In this document: positions 26,401-35,343 of the stretch, piece by piece
How positions within the stretch are numbered: position 1 is the stretch's first letter
How the letters are laid out: every line of letters begins with the position of its first letter
Source of the DNA: Streptomyces tauricus
GTDB taxonomy: Bacteria > Actinomycetota > Actinomycetes > Streptomycetales > Streptomycetaceae
Direction of reading: 5' to 3'
NCBI RefSeq assembly: GCF_014650955.1
Contig: NZ_BMVY01000046.1
Span: 1-48,748, forward strand
Length of the DNA: 48,748 nucleotides
Program-made: the position numbers and the translations under genes
Notes under the pieces: model-generated
The model's input: only the letters and a program-made list of their open reading frames with translations
The model's database searches: none
Told to the model about the DNA's origin: nothing

Positions 26401-28307
26401 ATGAGCGGGGGCGGAAGCGGGACCGGTGGGGGCGGCCACGGTGAGGTCGACCGAGGAGAAGGCGGCCGTGGAGATGGCGGCCGTGGAGACGGTGGCCGTG
26501 GCGCGCGTGAGCGGGTGCCGAAGCTGCGGCTCGACGAACTGCTCGACGAGCTCCAGGGGCGTATCGAAACCGTCCGTGGCACCCGGGACCGGCTCCAGGG
26601 ACTCCTGGAGGCCGTCCTGTCCGTGGGCCGGGAACTGGACCTCGCCCAGGTGCTGCGCCGGATCGTCGAGTCCGCGATCGTACTGGTCGACGCGGAGTAC
26701 GGGGCCCTCGGCGTCATCGGACAGCAGCGACAGCTCGACCAGTTCGTGCCGGTGGGCATCACCGACGAGGAATGGGCGCTGATCGGCGAACTGCCGTCCG
26801 GACACGGTCTGCTGGGCGAACTCATCCGGCACCCCGAGCCGCTGCGGCTCGCCGAACTCTCCGGCCACCCGGCGTCCTCCGGCTTTCCGCCCCACCACCC
26901 GCCGATGCACACCTTTCTCGGCGTACCGATCAGCGTCCGGGAAACGGTCTTCGGCAATCTCTACCTCACCGAGAAGCGCGGCGGCGGCGAGTTCGACCCG
27001 GAGGACGAGGCCGTCCTGTCGACGCTGGCCGTGGCGGCCGGCGTGGCCATCGAGAACGCCCGCCTCTACGAACAGGTCCGACTGCGCGAGCGCTGGCTGG
27101 CGGCCGGCGCGGAGATCACCAGCGAACTCCTCTCGAACGTGCCCCAGGAACAGGTCCTCGAAGTGATGCTGGCACGCGCCCGGGAGATCACCGCGGCCGA
27201 CCTCGGCGTCGTCGACCTGGTCGTGGAGGGCACCGGCGACCTGCGCGGAGCGCTGGCGCGCGGCCAGCAGGCCGAGGCCCATCTGGGCCTGCTGCTGCCA
27301 CGGGAAGGGACTTTCGCGGGCGCCGCGCTGACGGCGGGCACCATCGTCACCACGACGGACGTGCGCAAGGACGCGCGGATCACCTACGGGCCCGACCGCT
27401 GGGACGGACTCGGCCCCGCCGTGGCCGTGCCCCTGGGCACGGACGACGGGCTGCGCGGCGTCCTGATGCTGGCCCGGGGCGCGGGCCGCCCGCCGTTCAA
27501 CGAGCGGGAGACCCTGTCGCTGCGCAACTTCGCGGGGCAGGCCGCGCTCGCCATGGAACTGGCGGACCGGCGACGCGACGCCGAGCAGATGAGCCTGCTG
27601 GAGGACCGTGACCGTATCGCCCGTGACCTGCACGATCTCGCCATCCAGCGGCTGTTCGCGACGGGCATGACCCTGCAGAGCGCGCAGCGCTTCGTCCAGC
27701 ATCCGCAGGCCGCCGAGCGGCTCGGCCGGGCCGTCGACGACCTCGACACCACCATCAAGATCATCAGGTCCACCATCTTCGGCCTGCGCGCCCACGAGAC
27801 CGCCGCCGTGGGACTGCGTGTCCGGGTCGTGCGCGCCCTGGAGGAGGCGTCGGCGGTCCTGGGCTTCACACCGTCCCTGCGGATGGAGGGGCTGCTCGAC
27901 GTCGACGTTCCCGGTGATGTCGCCGAGGACGCCGTGGCCGTGGTGGGCGAGGCCCTCACCAACATCGCCCGGCACGCGAAGGCCACCGCGGTGGACGTCG
28001 CCCTCGTCGTACGCGACGGCCACCTCACGCTCACCGTCACCGACGACGGCACGGGCATGCAGACAGGCGCGAAGGCCGCCGAAGCGGCCTGCGCAACCTC
28101 GCGGAACGGGCCCGACGCCGGGGCGGCGAACTGCTGCTGACGAGCAGTCAGGCGCGTAATGAAAGCGGTGACGACAGTGGCGAGGGCGGCGAAGGCGGCT
28201 ACCGGGGTGTCAGCGCCGGAAGCGCGGGCAGCGGCGGGAGCGCAGGCAGCACCGGCACCGGCACCGGTACGAGGCTGACGTGGTCGGTGCCGCTCGGAAC
28301 CCACTGA
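26401..28307 (+). pseudogene. DosS/OsdK-like haem GAF sensor histidine kinase, frameshifted in the ATP-binding domain
   Basis: Layout: Gly-rich basic N-terminus, GAF1 (about 85-225), GAF2 (about 240-395), HisKA_3 dimerisation with phospho-His 411 in RDLHDLAIQRLFATG, then HATPase. GAF1 closely follows mycobacterial DosS: GFPPHHPPMHTFLGVP carries the haem-ligand His (H166), and the distal Tyr (Y188) lies exactly 22 residues later, as in DosS H149/Y171. After the G1 box DDGTGM the original frame runs into unrelated sequence and stops at 28140. The expected continuation RRSGLRNLAERARRRGGEL is in the -1 frame and runs to TGA at 28305-28307, ending LTWSVPLGTH. So one base is missing or two are extra between about 28057 and 28076. 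Start ATG 26401 has GGAGG 6 bases upstream. Could be a real mutation or a sequence error. Convergent with its probable response regulator. Confidence 0.85.
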
Positions 28308-28368
28308 GCACCCGTGACGACTGACGCCGCGAGCGGCCGGCGCCATGCGGTGGCCCGGTGCTCCGACC

Positions 28369-29067
28369 TCACCGTTCGCCGGTCCGGCGAGGCGGAGGCA
28401 GCCGCGCCGCGAGCACCGCCGCCTGGATGCGCCGTTCCACGCCGAGCTTGGCCAGCAGCCGGGAGATGCCGTTCTTGACGGTCTTCTCGGAGAGATAGAG
28501 CCGCTGGCCGATCTGCCGGTTGGTGAGCCCCTCACCGATGAGGACGAGGAACTCGCGCTCGCGCTCGGACAGGCCCGCCGGCTGCGTGTCGTCGGGCGGC
28601 GCGGCGTCGCCCGCCGGGGCCCGCAGGGTGTTCATGAGCCGGCCGGTGGTCGCCGGATCGAGCATCGACTGCCCCGCACCGACCGTGCGGACCGCCGAGA
28701 TCAGGTCGGAGCCCTTGATCTGTTTGAGGACGTAACCGGCCGCCCCCGCCATGATCGCGTCCAGCAGCGCGTCGTCGTCATCGAAGGACGTCAGCATCAG
28801 ACAGGCCAACTCGGGCATGCGGGAACGAAGTTCGCGGCAGACGCTGATGCCGTCGCTGTCGGGGAGCCGTACGTCCAGGATCGCCACGTCGGGCCGCAGC
28901 GCCGGTCCGCGGACCAGCGCCTGTGCGCCGGTCGCGGCCTCCCCGACGACCTCCAGGTCGGGCTCGGCGTCCAGCAGATCGTGCAGCCCCCGGCGCACGA
29001 CCTCGTGGTCGTCGAGAAGGAAGATGCGGACCGGTGCGCTGCCGGGCACGTTCTGACGTTCGGCCAT
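28369..29067 (-). CDS. NarL/LuxR-family response regulator, DosR/OsdR-like
   Basis: 232 residues. Receiver domain with acidic pair DD at 19-20, phospho-acceptor Asp 65 in VAILDVRLPD, switch Thr in LMLTSFDDDD and Lys in YVLKQIKG. The C-terminal LuxR HTH is GLSEREREFLVLIGEGLTNRQIGQRLYLSEKTVKNGISRLLAKLG, with the KTVKN that DosR-type regulators use. It is the natural partner of the adjacent haem-GAF kinase. GGGAG lies 9 bases before the ATG at 29067. A GGGCC-n5-GTCCC dyad is 66 bases upstream, consistent with autoregulation. Confidence 0.9.
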   Translation of the reverse strand: MAERQNVPGSAPVRIFLLDDHEVVRRGLHDLLDAEPDLEVVGEAATGAQALVRGPALRPDVAILDVRLPDSDGISVCRELRSRMPELACLMLTSFDDDDALLDAIMAGAAGYVLKQIKGSDLISAVRTVGAGQSMLDPATTGRLMNTLRAPAGDAAPPDDTQPAGLSEREREFLVLIGEGLTNRQIGQRLYLSEKTVKNGISRLLAKLGVERRIQAAVLAARLPPPRRTGER

Positions 29068-29132
29068 GACCACGACTCCCTGGGGGCTGGGCTGTCCCGA
29101 CCGAGCGTCGCGCACCGGGCGGACGCCCGACA

Positions 29133-29147
29133 GGGCCGAACGGTCCC
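29133..29147. promoter_or_regulatory. DosR/OsdR-box-like dyad upstream of the response regulator
   Basis: GGGCCGAACGGTCCC resembles the DosR box (half-sites GGGAC and GTCCC). It sits between the response regulator start (29067) and the stop of the cyclic-nucleotide-binding gene (29158), both on the minus strand. Confidence 0.4.
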
Positions 29148-29157
29148 CTTCGGGGGT

Positions 29158-29622
29158 TCAGCGGGGAGCACCGCCGCCGTAGGGGGCGTACAGGTCGAGC
29201 AGTCGTGTGCGGGCGGCGTGCAGGCGCCGGGCGAGCACCCGGCCGACCCACTGTCCGACCGCCGTGCCGAGGGCGGGGTCGGACTGGCACATCAGTCGTA
29301 CGGTCGACGCGTCCAGCTCGTACGCCTCGACCGGTGACACCGCCTCCGCGCCCAGCTGCCACACATAGGGCGGGAACAGCCAGGACCAGCCGATGAGTTC
29401 ACCGAAACCGAGGGTGTCGATGACGGGGGAGCGGCCGCCGGGAACGCGCAGGTCGAGGGCTACGGTTCCGGTGCGCACGATCCAGAAGTGGTCGGCCCGC
29501 CCTCCTTCCTCGAAGATGCGCGTGCCCGTCGGGAACGACACCTCCCGTGCGAGCCGCATCAGACGATGCGTCTGCTCGGCGGGCAGGGCCTCGGACAGTC
29601 GGGGAGTGGAGGTTGCGAGCAT
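29158..29622 (-). CDS. Cyclic nucleotide-binding-domain protein (Crp-like sensor, no HTH)
   Basis: 154 residues forming one cNMP-binding beta-roll: FPTGTRIFEEGGRADHFWIVRTGTVALDL, then DTLGFGELIGWSWLFPPYVWQLGAEAVSPVEAYELDA, then a C helix. The phosphate-cassette segment FGELIGWSWL lacks the RTAxV arginine of true cAMP binders, so ligand binding is uncertain. There is no DNA-binding domain. Small proteins of this type occur in the S. coelicolor hypoxia/dormancy cluster. AAAGGGGAC precedes the ATG at 29622. Upstream lie two strong GGGnCC dyads. Confidence 0.82.
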   Translation of the reverse strand: MLATSTPRLSEALPAEQTHRLMRLAREVSFPTGTRIFEEGGRADHFWIVRTGTVALDLRVPGGRSPVIDTLGFGELIGWSWLFPPYVWQLGAEAVSPVEAYELDASTVRLMCQSDPALGTAVGQWVGRVLARRLHAARTRLLDLYAPYGGGAPR

Positions 29623-29699
29623 GCGGGTCCCCTTTCTGGAGTGCCGCGAACATCGCGTCGGGACACCTCCAGGGTCCCTGGATCCGCCCGCCGGGGACA

Positions 29700-29735
29700 G
29701 GGACCAACAGGTCCCGGCAGGGGCCAACAGGTCCC
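29700..29735. promoter_or_regulatory. Two tandem DosR/OsdR-box-like dyads
   Basis: GGGACCAACAGGTCCC (29700-29715) and GGGGCCAACAGGTCCC (29720-29735) differ by one base and are spaced 20 bases start to start, two helical turns. The half-sites GGGAC/GTCCC are those of the mycobacterial DosR box, though the gap between them is two bases longer than in that consensus. They are 78-113 bases upstream of the cyclic-nucleotide-binding gene and downstream of the Rv1733c-like gene. Confidence 0.55.
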
Positions 29736-29872
29736 GCTCCGGGGCTGGTGGGCCCGATCGTCATGGACGGACCGGCCGCCTTCTCGTCGCCGTCCGGGCC
29801 CTCGGAGCAGTCCGGGCCGGCTGAGACCTCCGGCGGGCGTTCCCGTCCTCAGGCCTGGTGTCGCGTCCGCCC

Positions 29873-30487
29873 TCAGGTCCGGTGCCGCGTCCACTCGGGC
29901 CCCGTACGGGCCCACTCCCGTTCCCATTCGGCCAGCCGACGGCGTGCGGCGACCCGGCGTATCAGGGCGTGCAGGGCCAGTACGCCGGCCACGGCCACCC
30001 CCGCGGCACAGGCGCCCACCGCCAGCGCGTGCTGCCACACCACCGTGCCGCTCGTCGGCGCCGGGACGATCCGGTCCTCGCGGTCCAGCCAGATGTACGT
30101 GCGGTCGCCGGCCTCGGCTCCGGCGGGCACCCGGGTCACACCCGTACGCGCCCGCTCGCCCGGCTCGGTCCAGCGGACGTTCACCCGCTCGACCGGCCGC
30201 CGGTCGCCCTCACCACGGGGCGCGGAGGCGTGCGATCCCCCGACGATCTCCGCGAGGACCCGGTGGCGTTCGGCCCGCTGCTCCGCCGCCGTGGACCGCG
30301 CCCCGTCGTACGCCCACCAGCCCGCCGCCAGCCCGGCCAGTGGCGCCCCGGTCCACAGCACGACGGAGACGACCAGCGCGGTCCACGCCTCCACCACGTC
30401 CGTACGACGGCACAGCGGGTTGTGCCGCCAACGCCGCCCGATCACCCGCGCCCGCTTCTCGCTCGCCCGCTGTTCCCGCGTCCGCAT
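29873..30487 (-). CDS. Rv1733c-like membrane protein (DosR-regulon type)
   Basis: 204 residues with two transmembrane helices: ALVVSVVLWTGAPLAGLAAGWWAY near residues 38-60, and HALAVGACAAGVAVAGVLALHAL near 155-178. The loop between them includes VNVRWTEPGERARTGVTRVPAGAEAGDRTYIWLD, the pattern I associate with the Rv1733c family of actinobacterial integral membrane proteins, whose mycobacterial namesake is in the DosR regulon. Both termini are strongly basic. Start at ATG 30487 with GAGGAGG upstream. Function unknown. Confidence 0.78.
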   Translation of the reverse strand: MRTREQRASEKRARVIGRRWRHNPLCRRTDVVEAWTALVVSVVLWTGAPLAGLAAGWWAYDGARSTAAEQRAERHRVLAEIVGGSHASAPRGEGDRRPVERVNVRWTEPGERARTGVTRVPAGAEAGDRTYIWLDREDRIVPAPTSGTVVWQHALAVGACAAGVAVAGVLALHALIRRVAARRRLAEWEREWARTGPEWTRHRT

Positions 30488-30562
30488 GTCCGCCTCCTCA
30501 GCACCCGCGACCGTGCCGCGCCGCCCGAGCCACCGCCGTACATCGTGCGTCTGCCCCGTGTA

Positions 30563-30576
30563 GGCCGAACGGACCC
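30563..30576. promoter_or_regulatory. DosR/OsdR-box-like dyad upstream of the Rv1733c-like gene
   Basis: GGCCGAACGGACCC shares GGCCGAACGG with the box at 29133, 76 bases upstream of the Rv1733c-like start. It is in the 421-base divergent region shared with the phosphoketolase gene and could serve either. Confidence 0.35.
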
Positions 30577-30670
30577 TCCCAGGGGCCGGTTCGCCACTCC
30601 CGCCCGGTCGGTGGCCGGTGCGAGTGTCACGAGGGCGCCCGCAGCGGGGCCGGCCGCCGCACGACAGCCA

Positions 30671-30714
30671 CCGCCCTGAGACCGCCCTGAGACCGTCCGG
30701 AGACCGTCCGGAGT
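30671..30714 (+). repeat. Tandem 11-bp repeat, four units
   Basis: Units CCGCCCTGAGA, CCGCCCTGAGA, CCGTCCGGAGA and CCGTCCGGAGT follow each other without gaps in the divergent region upstream of phosphoketolase. The period equals one helical turn. Confidence 0.85.
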
Positions 30715-30810
30715 GAGCGCCACCGCACACGAACGGCCGAAGAACCCGCCCTTCCACGACTGATCGGCGCCTCGTGTGGAACCCGTGTCCCACCCCCTCG
30801 GAACCAGCGC

Positions 30811-30864
30811 AACGCACGCACCGCACAGAACGCACGCACCGCACGGAACGCCCGCAACGTCCGG
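30811..30864 (+). repeat. Tandem 18-bp repeat, three units, before phosphoketolase
   Basis: AACGCACGCACCGCACAG (30811-30828), AACGCACGCACCGCACGG (30829-30846) and a diverged third unit to 30864, ending 44 bases before the phosphoketolase ATG, so probably in its 5' untranslated region. Confidence 0.8.
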
Positions 30865-30908
30865 AACCCTCACAACGCCCGAGACCCTCGGAACAGGAGT
30901 CCCTTCCC

Positions 30909-33335
30909 ATGGCCAAGGACCGCATGGCGGCGCTCGACGCGCACTGGCGTGCCGCGAACTACCTGGCCGTCGGTCAGATCTACCTGCTCGCCAACCCGCT
31001 CCTCACCGAGCCGCTGAAACCCGAGCACATCAAGCCGCGGCTGCTCGGACACTGGGGCACCTCACCCGGCCTCAACCTGGTGCACACCCATCTCAACCGT
31101 GTCGTCGCCGAGCGGGACCTCGACGCGATCTGTGTGTGGGGCCCCGGCCACGGCGGCCCCGCGGTCCTCGCGAACTCCTGGCTGGAGGGCAGCTACACCC
31201 AGACGTACCCGGACATCACGCGGGACGCCGCCGGCATGGAGCGCCTCTTCCGGCAGTTCTCCTTTCCCGGCGGAGTCCCCAGCCATGTCGCCCCCGAGAC
31301 CCCGGGCTCCCTCCACGAGGGAGGCGAACTGGGCTACTCGCTCGCCCACGCGTACGGGGCGGCCTTCGACAACCCCGACCTGCTGGTCACCTGTGTGATC
31401 GGGGACGGCGAGGCCGAGACCGGACCCCTCGCGGGCTCCTGGCACTCCAACAAGTTCCTCGACCCGGTGCACGACGGCGCCGTCCTGCCCGTCCTGCACC
31501 TCAACGGCTACAAGATCGCCAACCCCACGGTGCTCGCCCGGCTGCCGCGCGCCGAACTCGACGAACTCCTGCGGGGCTACGGCCACGACCCCATCCATGT
31601 GTCCGGCGACGACCCCCGCCGCGTACACCGCGAACTCGCGAAGGCGATGGACCAGGCGCTGGACCGCATCGCCCGGATCCAGCAGGAGGCCCGTGGCCAC
31701 GGGACGGCCCGGAGCGGCAAGGGACAGGGCGGCAAGGGACAGGGCGGCGGGAGCCGCGGCGGCACGGGCAGGAGCGCGGGGAACGAGCGTCCCCGCTGGC
31801 CCGTGATCGTCCTGCGGACCCCGAAGGGCTGGACCGGCCCGGCCGAGGTCGACGGCGAGCCGGTCGAGGGCACCTGGCGCTCCCACCAGGTCCCGCTCTC
31901 CGGCGTCCGCGAGAACCCCGAGCACCTGCGGCAGCTGGAGGCCTGGCTGCGTTCGTACCGCCCCGAGGAACTCTTCGACGCCGAGGGCCGGCCCACCAGC
32001 CTCGTCCTCGACTGCGTTCCCGAGGGCACCCGCCGCCTCGGCGCCAACCCGCACACCAACGGCGGTCTGCTGCTGAGTTCGCTGCCCATGCCCGACCTGG
32101 ACGACTTCGCCGTCCCCGTGGACAAGCCAGGCGCGAGCACCCACGAGCCCACCCGGGTCCTCGGCGGCATGCTCGCCCGTGTCATGGCCGACACGGCCGA
32201 GCGGCGGAACTTCCGGGTGGTGGGCCCCGACGAGACCGAGTCCAACCGCCTGGGCGCGCTGTACGAGGCGACCGGCAAGGCCTGGCAGGCGGAAGTCCTC
32301 GACACCGACGAACACCTCGCCCGCGACGGCCGCGTACTGGAGGTGCTCTCCGAACACCTCTGCCAGGGCTGGCTGGAGGGCTATCTCCTCACCGGACGGC
32401 ACGGTCTGTTCTCGTCGTACGAGGCGTTCGTGCACATCGTCGACTCCATGGTCAACCAGCACATCAAGTGGCTCAAGACATCACGGGAACTGCCGTGGCG
32501 GGCGCCGCTCGCCTCCCTCAACTACCTGCTGACCTCGCACGTCTGGCGCCAGGACCACAACGGCTTCTCGCACCAGGACCCGGGCTTCGTCGACCACGTC
32601 CTCAACAAGAGTCCGGAGGTCGTACGGGTCTATCTGCCGCCGGACGCCAACACCTTGCTGTGCGTGGCGGACCAGACCCTGCGCAGCCGCGACAAGGTCA
32701 ACGTCATCGTCGCCGGTAAGCAGCCCTGCTTCGACTGGCTGTCCATGGAGCAGGCCCGCGCCCACTGCGCGCGGGGCGCGGGCATCTGGGAGTGGGCCGG
32801 CACCGAGAACGGAGAACGCGAACCGGACGTCGTACTGGCCTGTGCCGGAGACGTGCCCACCCAGGAAGTGCTCGCCGCCGCCGGGCTGTTGCGCACCCAT
32901 CTGCCCGACCTGGCCGTCCGCGTCGTGAACGTCGTCGACATGGCCCGGCTGATGCCGACGAGCGAACACCCGGACGGAATGGCGGACTCCGAGTACGACG
33001 CCCTGTTCACCGCGGACAAACCCGTGATCTTCGCCTACCACGGCTATCCCTGGCTGATCCACCGGCTGGCCTACCGGCGCACCGGCCACGCCAACCTCCA
33101 TGTGCGCGGCTACCGGGAGTCGGGCACCACCACGACCCCCTTCGACATGGTCGTCCGCAACGGCCTCGACCGGTACCGCCTTGTCATGGACGTCATCGAC
33201 CGCGTCCCGGGCCTCGCCGTGCGCGCCGCCCCCGTACGGCAGCGGATGGCCGACATGCACACCCGCCACGAGGCATGGATCCGCGAGCACGGCACCGACC
33301 TGCCCGAGGTCGCCGAGTGGACCTGGTCCGGCTGA
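30909..33335 (+). CDS. Phosphoketolase (xylulose-5-phosphate/fructose-6-phosphate type)
   Basis: 808 residues, thiamine-diphosphate enzyme that phosphorolytically splits X5P or F6P to acetyl phosphate. Signatures: the phosphoketolase box EGGELGYSLAHAYGAAFDNPD, the thiamine-diphosphate segment GDGEAETGPLAGSWHSNKF, the second-domain motif SYEAFVHIVDSMVNQHIKW, and RVVNVVDMARLMP. ATG 30909 has CAGGAG upstream. A Gly/Lys/Arg-rich insert at about residues 260-295 contains a 15-bp DNA duplication and probably forms a disordered surface loop. Acetyl phosphate production fits energy supply under oxygen limitation, matching the surrounding hypoxia-type genes. Confidence 0.95.
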   Translation: MAKDRMAALDAHWRAANYLAVGQIYLLANPLLTEPLKPEHIKPRLLGHWGTSPGLNLVHTHLNRVVAERDLDAICVWGPGHGGPAVLANSWLEGSYTQTYPDITRDAAGMERLFRQFSFPGGVPSHVAPETPGSLHEGGELGYSLAHAYGAAFDNPDLLVTCVIGDGEAETGPLAGSWHSNKFLDPVHDGAVLPVLHLNGYKIANPTVLARLPRAELDELLRGYGHDPIHVSGDDPRRVHRELAKAMDQALDRIARIQQEARGHGTARSGKGQGGKGQGGGSRGGTGRSAGNERPRWPVIVLRTPKGWTGPAEVDGEPVEGTWRSHQVPLSGVRENPEHLRQLEAWLRSYRPEELFDAEGRPTSLVLDCVPEGTRRLGANPHTNGGLLLSSLPMPDLDDFAVPVDKPGASTHEPTRVLGGMLARVMADTAERRNFRVVGPDETESNRLGALYEATGKAWQAEVLDTDEHLARDGRVLEVLSEHLCQGWLEGYLLTGRHGLFSSYEAFVHIVDSMVNQHIKWLKTSRELPWRAPLASLNYLLTSHVWRQDHNGFSHQDPGFVDHVLNKSPEVVRVYLPPDANTLLCVADQTLRSRDKVNVIVAGKQPCFDWLSMEQARAHCARGAGIWEWAGTENGEREPDVVLACAGDVPTQEVLAAAGLLRTHLPDLAVRVVNVVDMARLMPTSEHPDGMADSEYDALFTADKPVIFAYHGYPWLIHRLAYRRTGHANLHVRGYRESGTTTTPFDMVVRNGLDRYRLVMDVIDRVPGLAVRAAPVRQRMADMHTRHEAWIREHGTDLPEVAEWTWSG
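31716..31745 (+). repeat. 15-bp in-frame duplication inside phosphoketolase
   Basis: GGCAAGGGACAGGGC occurs twice back to back and encodes GKGQG twice within a Gly-rich insert. The reading frame is kept. Confidence 0.8.
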
Positions 33336-33360
33336 CGACGAGAGGACCGCGACCGAAGCG

Positions 33361-33395
33361 ACCGAAGACCGAAGACCGAAGACCGAAGACCGAGG
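33361..33395 (+). repeat. Tandem 7-bp repeat ACCGAAG between phosphoketolase and usp
   Basis: Four perfect ACCGAAG units (33361-33388) and a fifth ACCGAGG, preceded by another ACCGAAG at 33352-33358 offset by two bases. It begins 25 bases after the phosphoketolase stop and ends 47 bases before the usp ATG. Confidence 0.9.
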
Positions 33396-33442
33396 CCCCA
33401 GGACCGAGAGGCAGGTGTGATGAACCGGGAGGGGCGCGCACC

Positions 33443-34511
33443 ATGAGGAAGGACATCCGAACCGTCACCGTGGGCGTCGACGGCTCCCGCGCCGGTCTCG
33501 ACGCCGCCGACTGGGCGGCCCGCGAGGCCGAGCGCCGCCGGCTCACCCTGCGGCTGCTGCACGCGGGTGGCGAACCCACCGCGTCCGGGCCCCTCTTCGG
33601 GTCCGAGCCCCTTTCCGGGCCCGGCCGCGGACGTGCGCCCGCGTCCGGGGCCGGACCCGCATCCGAGCCCGCATCCGAGCCCGTCCGCATCCGAGTCCGC
33701 GTCCGGCTCCGTACCCCGCCCCCGGGTACGCAGCCGGCCGGTCCCCGGGCAGCCGGCGGTCCCGCCCCGCGACCTCCAGCGGGGCATCCTGGACCGGGCC
33801 GCCGTACAACTCTCCTATGCGCACCCCACGTTGGAGATAGCCGCCCGCCGGACCGACACACCGGCCCTTCCCGCGCTGCTCGAAGCCGCCACGGAGTCCG
33901 AGACGGTCGTCCTCGGCTCACGCGGCTTCAGCGGGTACACCGGATTCCTGGTCGGCCCGGTCGCGCTCGGCGTGGCCGCGGGCGCCGCGTGCCCCGTGGT
34001 GCTCGTCCGCGCGGGCGAACTCCCGCAGGACGAGCGCGTACCAGTAGACGCGGGCGACGACACCACGGCGCCGGCCCGGACCCCGTACCGGCCGGTGGTC
34101 CTCGGACTCGACCCCTCCGACCCGGCCGACGAACTCATCGGCTACGCCTTCGACGCGGCGGGCGTCCGGGCCGCGCCCCTGCACGTCGTGCACACCTGGA
34201 CACTGCCGCCGCTGCCGCCGCTGCGCGACCGTGCCACCGGCGTGGGGGCTCCCGGCGACACGGCCGCCCAGCAGGACGCCAGGGAACGCTCGCTGGCGGC
34301 GGTCCTGGAACCGTGGCGGCACAAGTTCCCGGAGACCGAGGTGTCGGAGGAGGTCGTGTACGGACACGCCGGTCACCATCTCCTGAAGGCGTCGACGAGA
34401 GCGGGGCTGCTCGTGGTCGGCCGTTCCACGGCGGACAAGCGCCTGGGCCGGGCGGCGCACTCCCTGCTCCACCACTCCACATGCCCGGTCGCCGTCGTCC
34501 CGCACGACTGA
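33443..34511 (+). pseudogene. Tandem-domain universal stress protein, frameshifted by a 4-bp insertion
   Basis: Starts ATG 33443 with GGGAGGGG upstream: KDIRTVTVGVDGSRAGLDAADWAAREAERRRL is a classic Usp beginning. The remainder of domain 1 (ETVVLGSRGFSGYTGFLVGPVALGVA...CPVVLVRAGE) and all of domain 2 (PVVLGLDPSDPADELI...LLVVGRSTADKRLGRAAHSLLHHSTCPVAVVPHD) lie in the +1 frame. Between them is a 12-bp tandem repeat CCCGCATCCGAG (33656, 33668) whose third copy reads CCCGTCCGCATCCGAG, that is, with four extra bases. Removing TCCG restores one frame of about 354 residues reading ASEPASEPASESASG across the repeat. As given, the ribosome would read on in the wrong frame to 34678. Second copy-number change, or sequence error, would restore it. 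Confidence 0.85.
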
Positions 34512-34578
34512 CGGCCCCCGGGCCGAGCCCCGCCTCCGGGACGGTCAGCCGAAGGGGGCGATCAGTCGAGGGGGGCGG

Positions 34579-35343
34579 TCAGCCGAAGCGTTCGATGCGG
34601 ATACGGTCCACCGGCTGGCCCGCGGCCACCAGCAGCCGTGAGGCATGCTCGGCGAACCCGTTCGAGCCGCACACATAGGCTTCCCACCCACCCTCGGGCG
34701 GGTCGGCCAGGAGTCGCGCCACATGTGCGGCCGCCACACGTCCTACGGCCACACCCTCCGGGGCGCTGCGTGTGAACACCGTGGTGGTCTCGGCGCCGTA
34801 CTCCGACGCGTAGATCAGCTCCTCGGGACCGCGGGCCGACACGAGCAGCCGCAGGGGGACCGTCAGGTTCCGCGCACGGTGGTGGCGGATCATCGACATC
34901 AGCGGTACGACACCGGAGCCCGCGCCGATCAACAGGGCGGGCCGGTCTCCGGGCCAGGCGAAGAACCCGCTGAGCGGTCCGCGCAGCTCGACCTCGTCGC
35001 CGGGCTTCGCCACCGTGTGGAACCAGCCGGACACCTCCCCGCCGTCGACGTGGTCGAGGGTCAGTTCGACGTGCCCCTCGTCGTCGGGGGGCGAGGCGAT
35101 CGAGTAGTGCCGCTGAGCGACGTAACCGTCCTCCGCCCGCAGGCGGAGCATCAGATGCTGGCCGGGCAGATGCCCCGCCCACGCGGGTACGGCGAACCGG
35201 AAGGTCGCCGCGTGCGGGGTCTCCCGGCGGATCTCGGTGAGGGTGGCGCGCTGCCAGGTGCCCGCGGCACGGTTGCTGACGGCGATCCGGCCGGGCACGG
35301 CGAACCGTGTCGCGGGCGCCGGGCCCGCGGGGGCGTCACTCAT
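34579..35343 (-). CDS. Ferredoxin-NADP+ reductase-fold flavin oxidoreductase
   Basis: 254 residues, FAD domain plus NAD(P)H domain without a 2Fe-2S ferredoxin domain. FAD-binding RHYSIAS (RxYS), phosphate-binding GWFHTVAKPGDEVELRGPLSGFF, pyridine nucleotide motif LLIGAGSGVVPLMSM, and C-terminal YVCGSNGF (the CGxxxF-like box). It follows a Moco oxidoreductase on the same strand, so it probably feeds that enzyme with electrons. The ATG overlaps the stop of a short leader ORF (ATGA), and AGGAC lies just upstream. Confidence 0.85.
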   Translation of the reverse strand: MSDAPAGPAPATRFAVPGRIAVSNRAAGTWQRATLTEIRRETPHAATFRFAVPAWAGHLPGQHLMLRLRAEDGYVAQRHYSIASPPDDEGHVELTLDHVDGGEVSGWFHTVAKPGDEVELRGPLSGFFAWPGDRPALLIGAGSGVVPLMSMIRHHRARNLTVPLRLLVSARGPEELIYASEYGAETTTVFTRSAPEGVAVGRVAAAHVARLLADPPEGGWEAYVCGSNGFAEHASRLLVAAGQPVDRIRIERFG

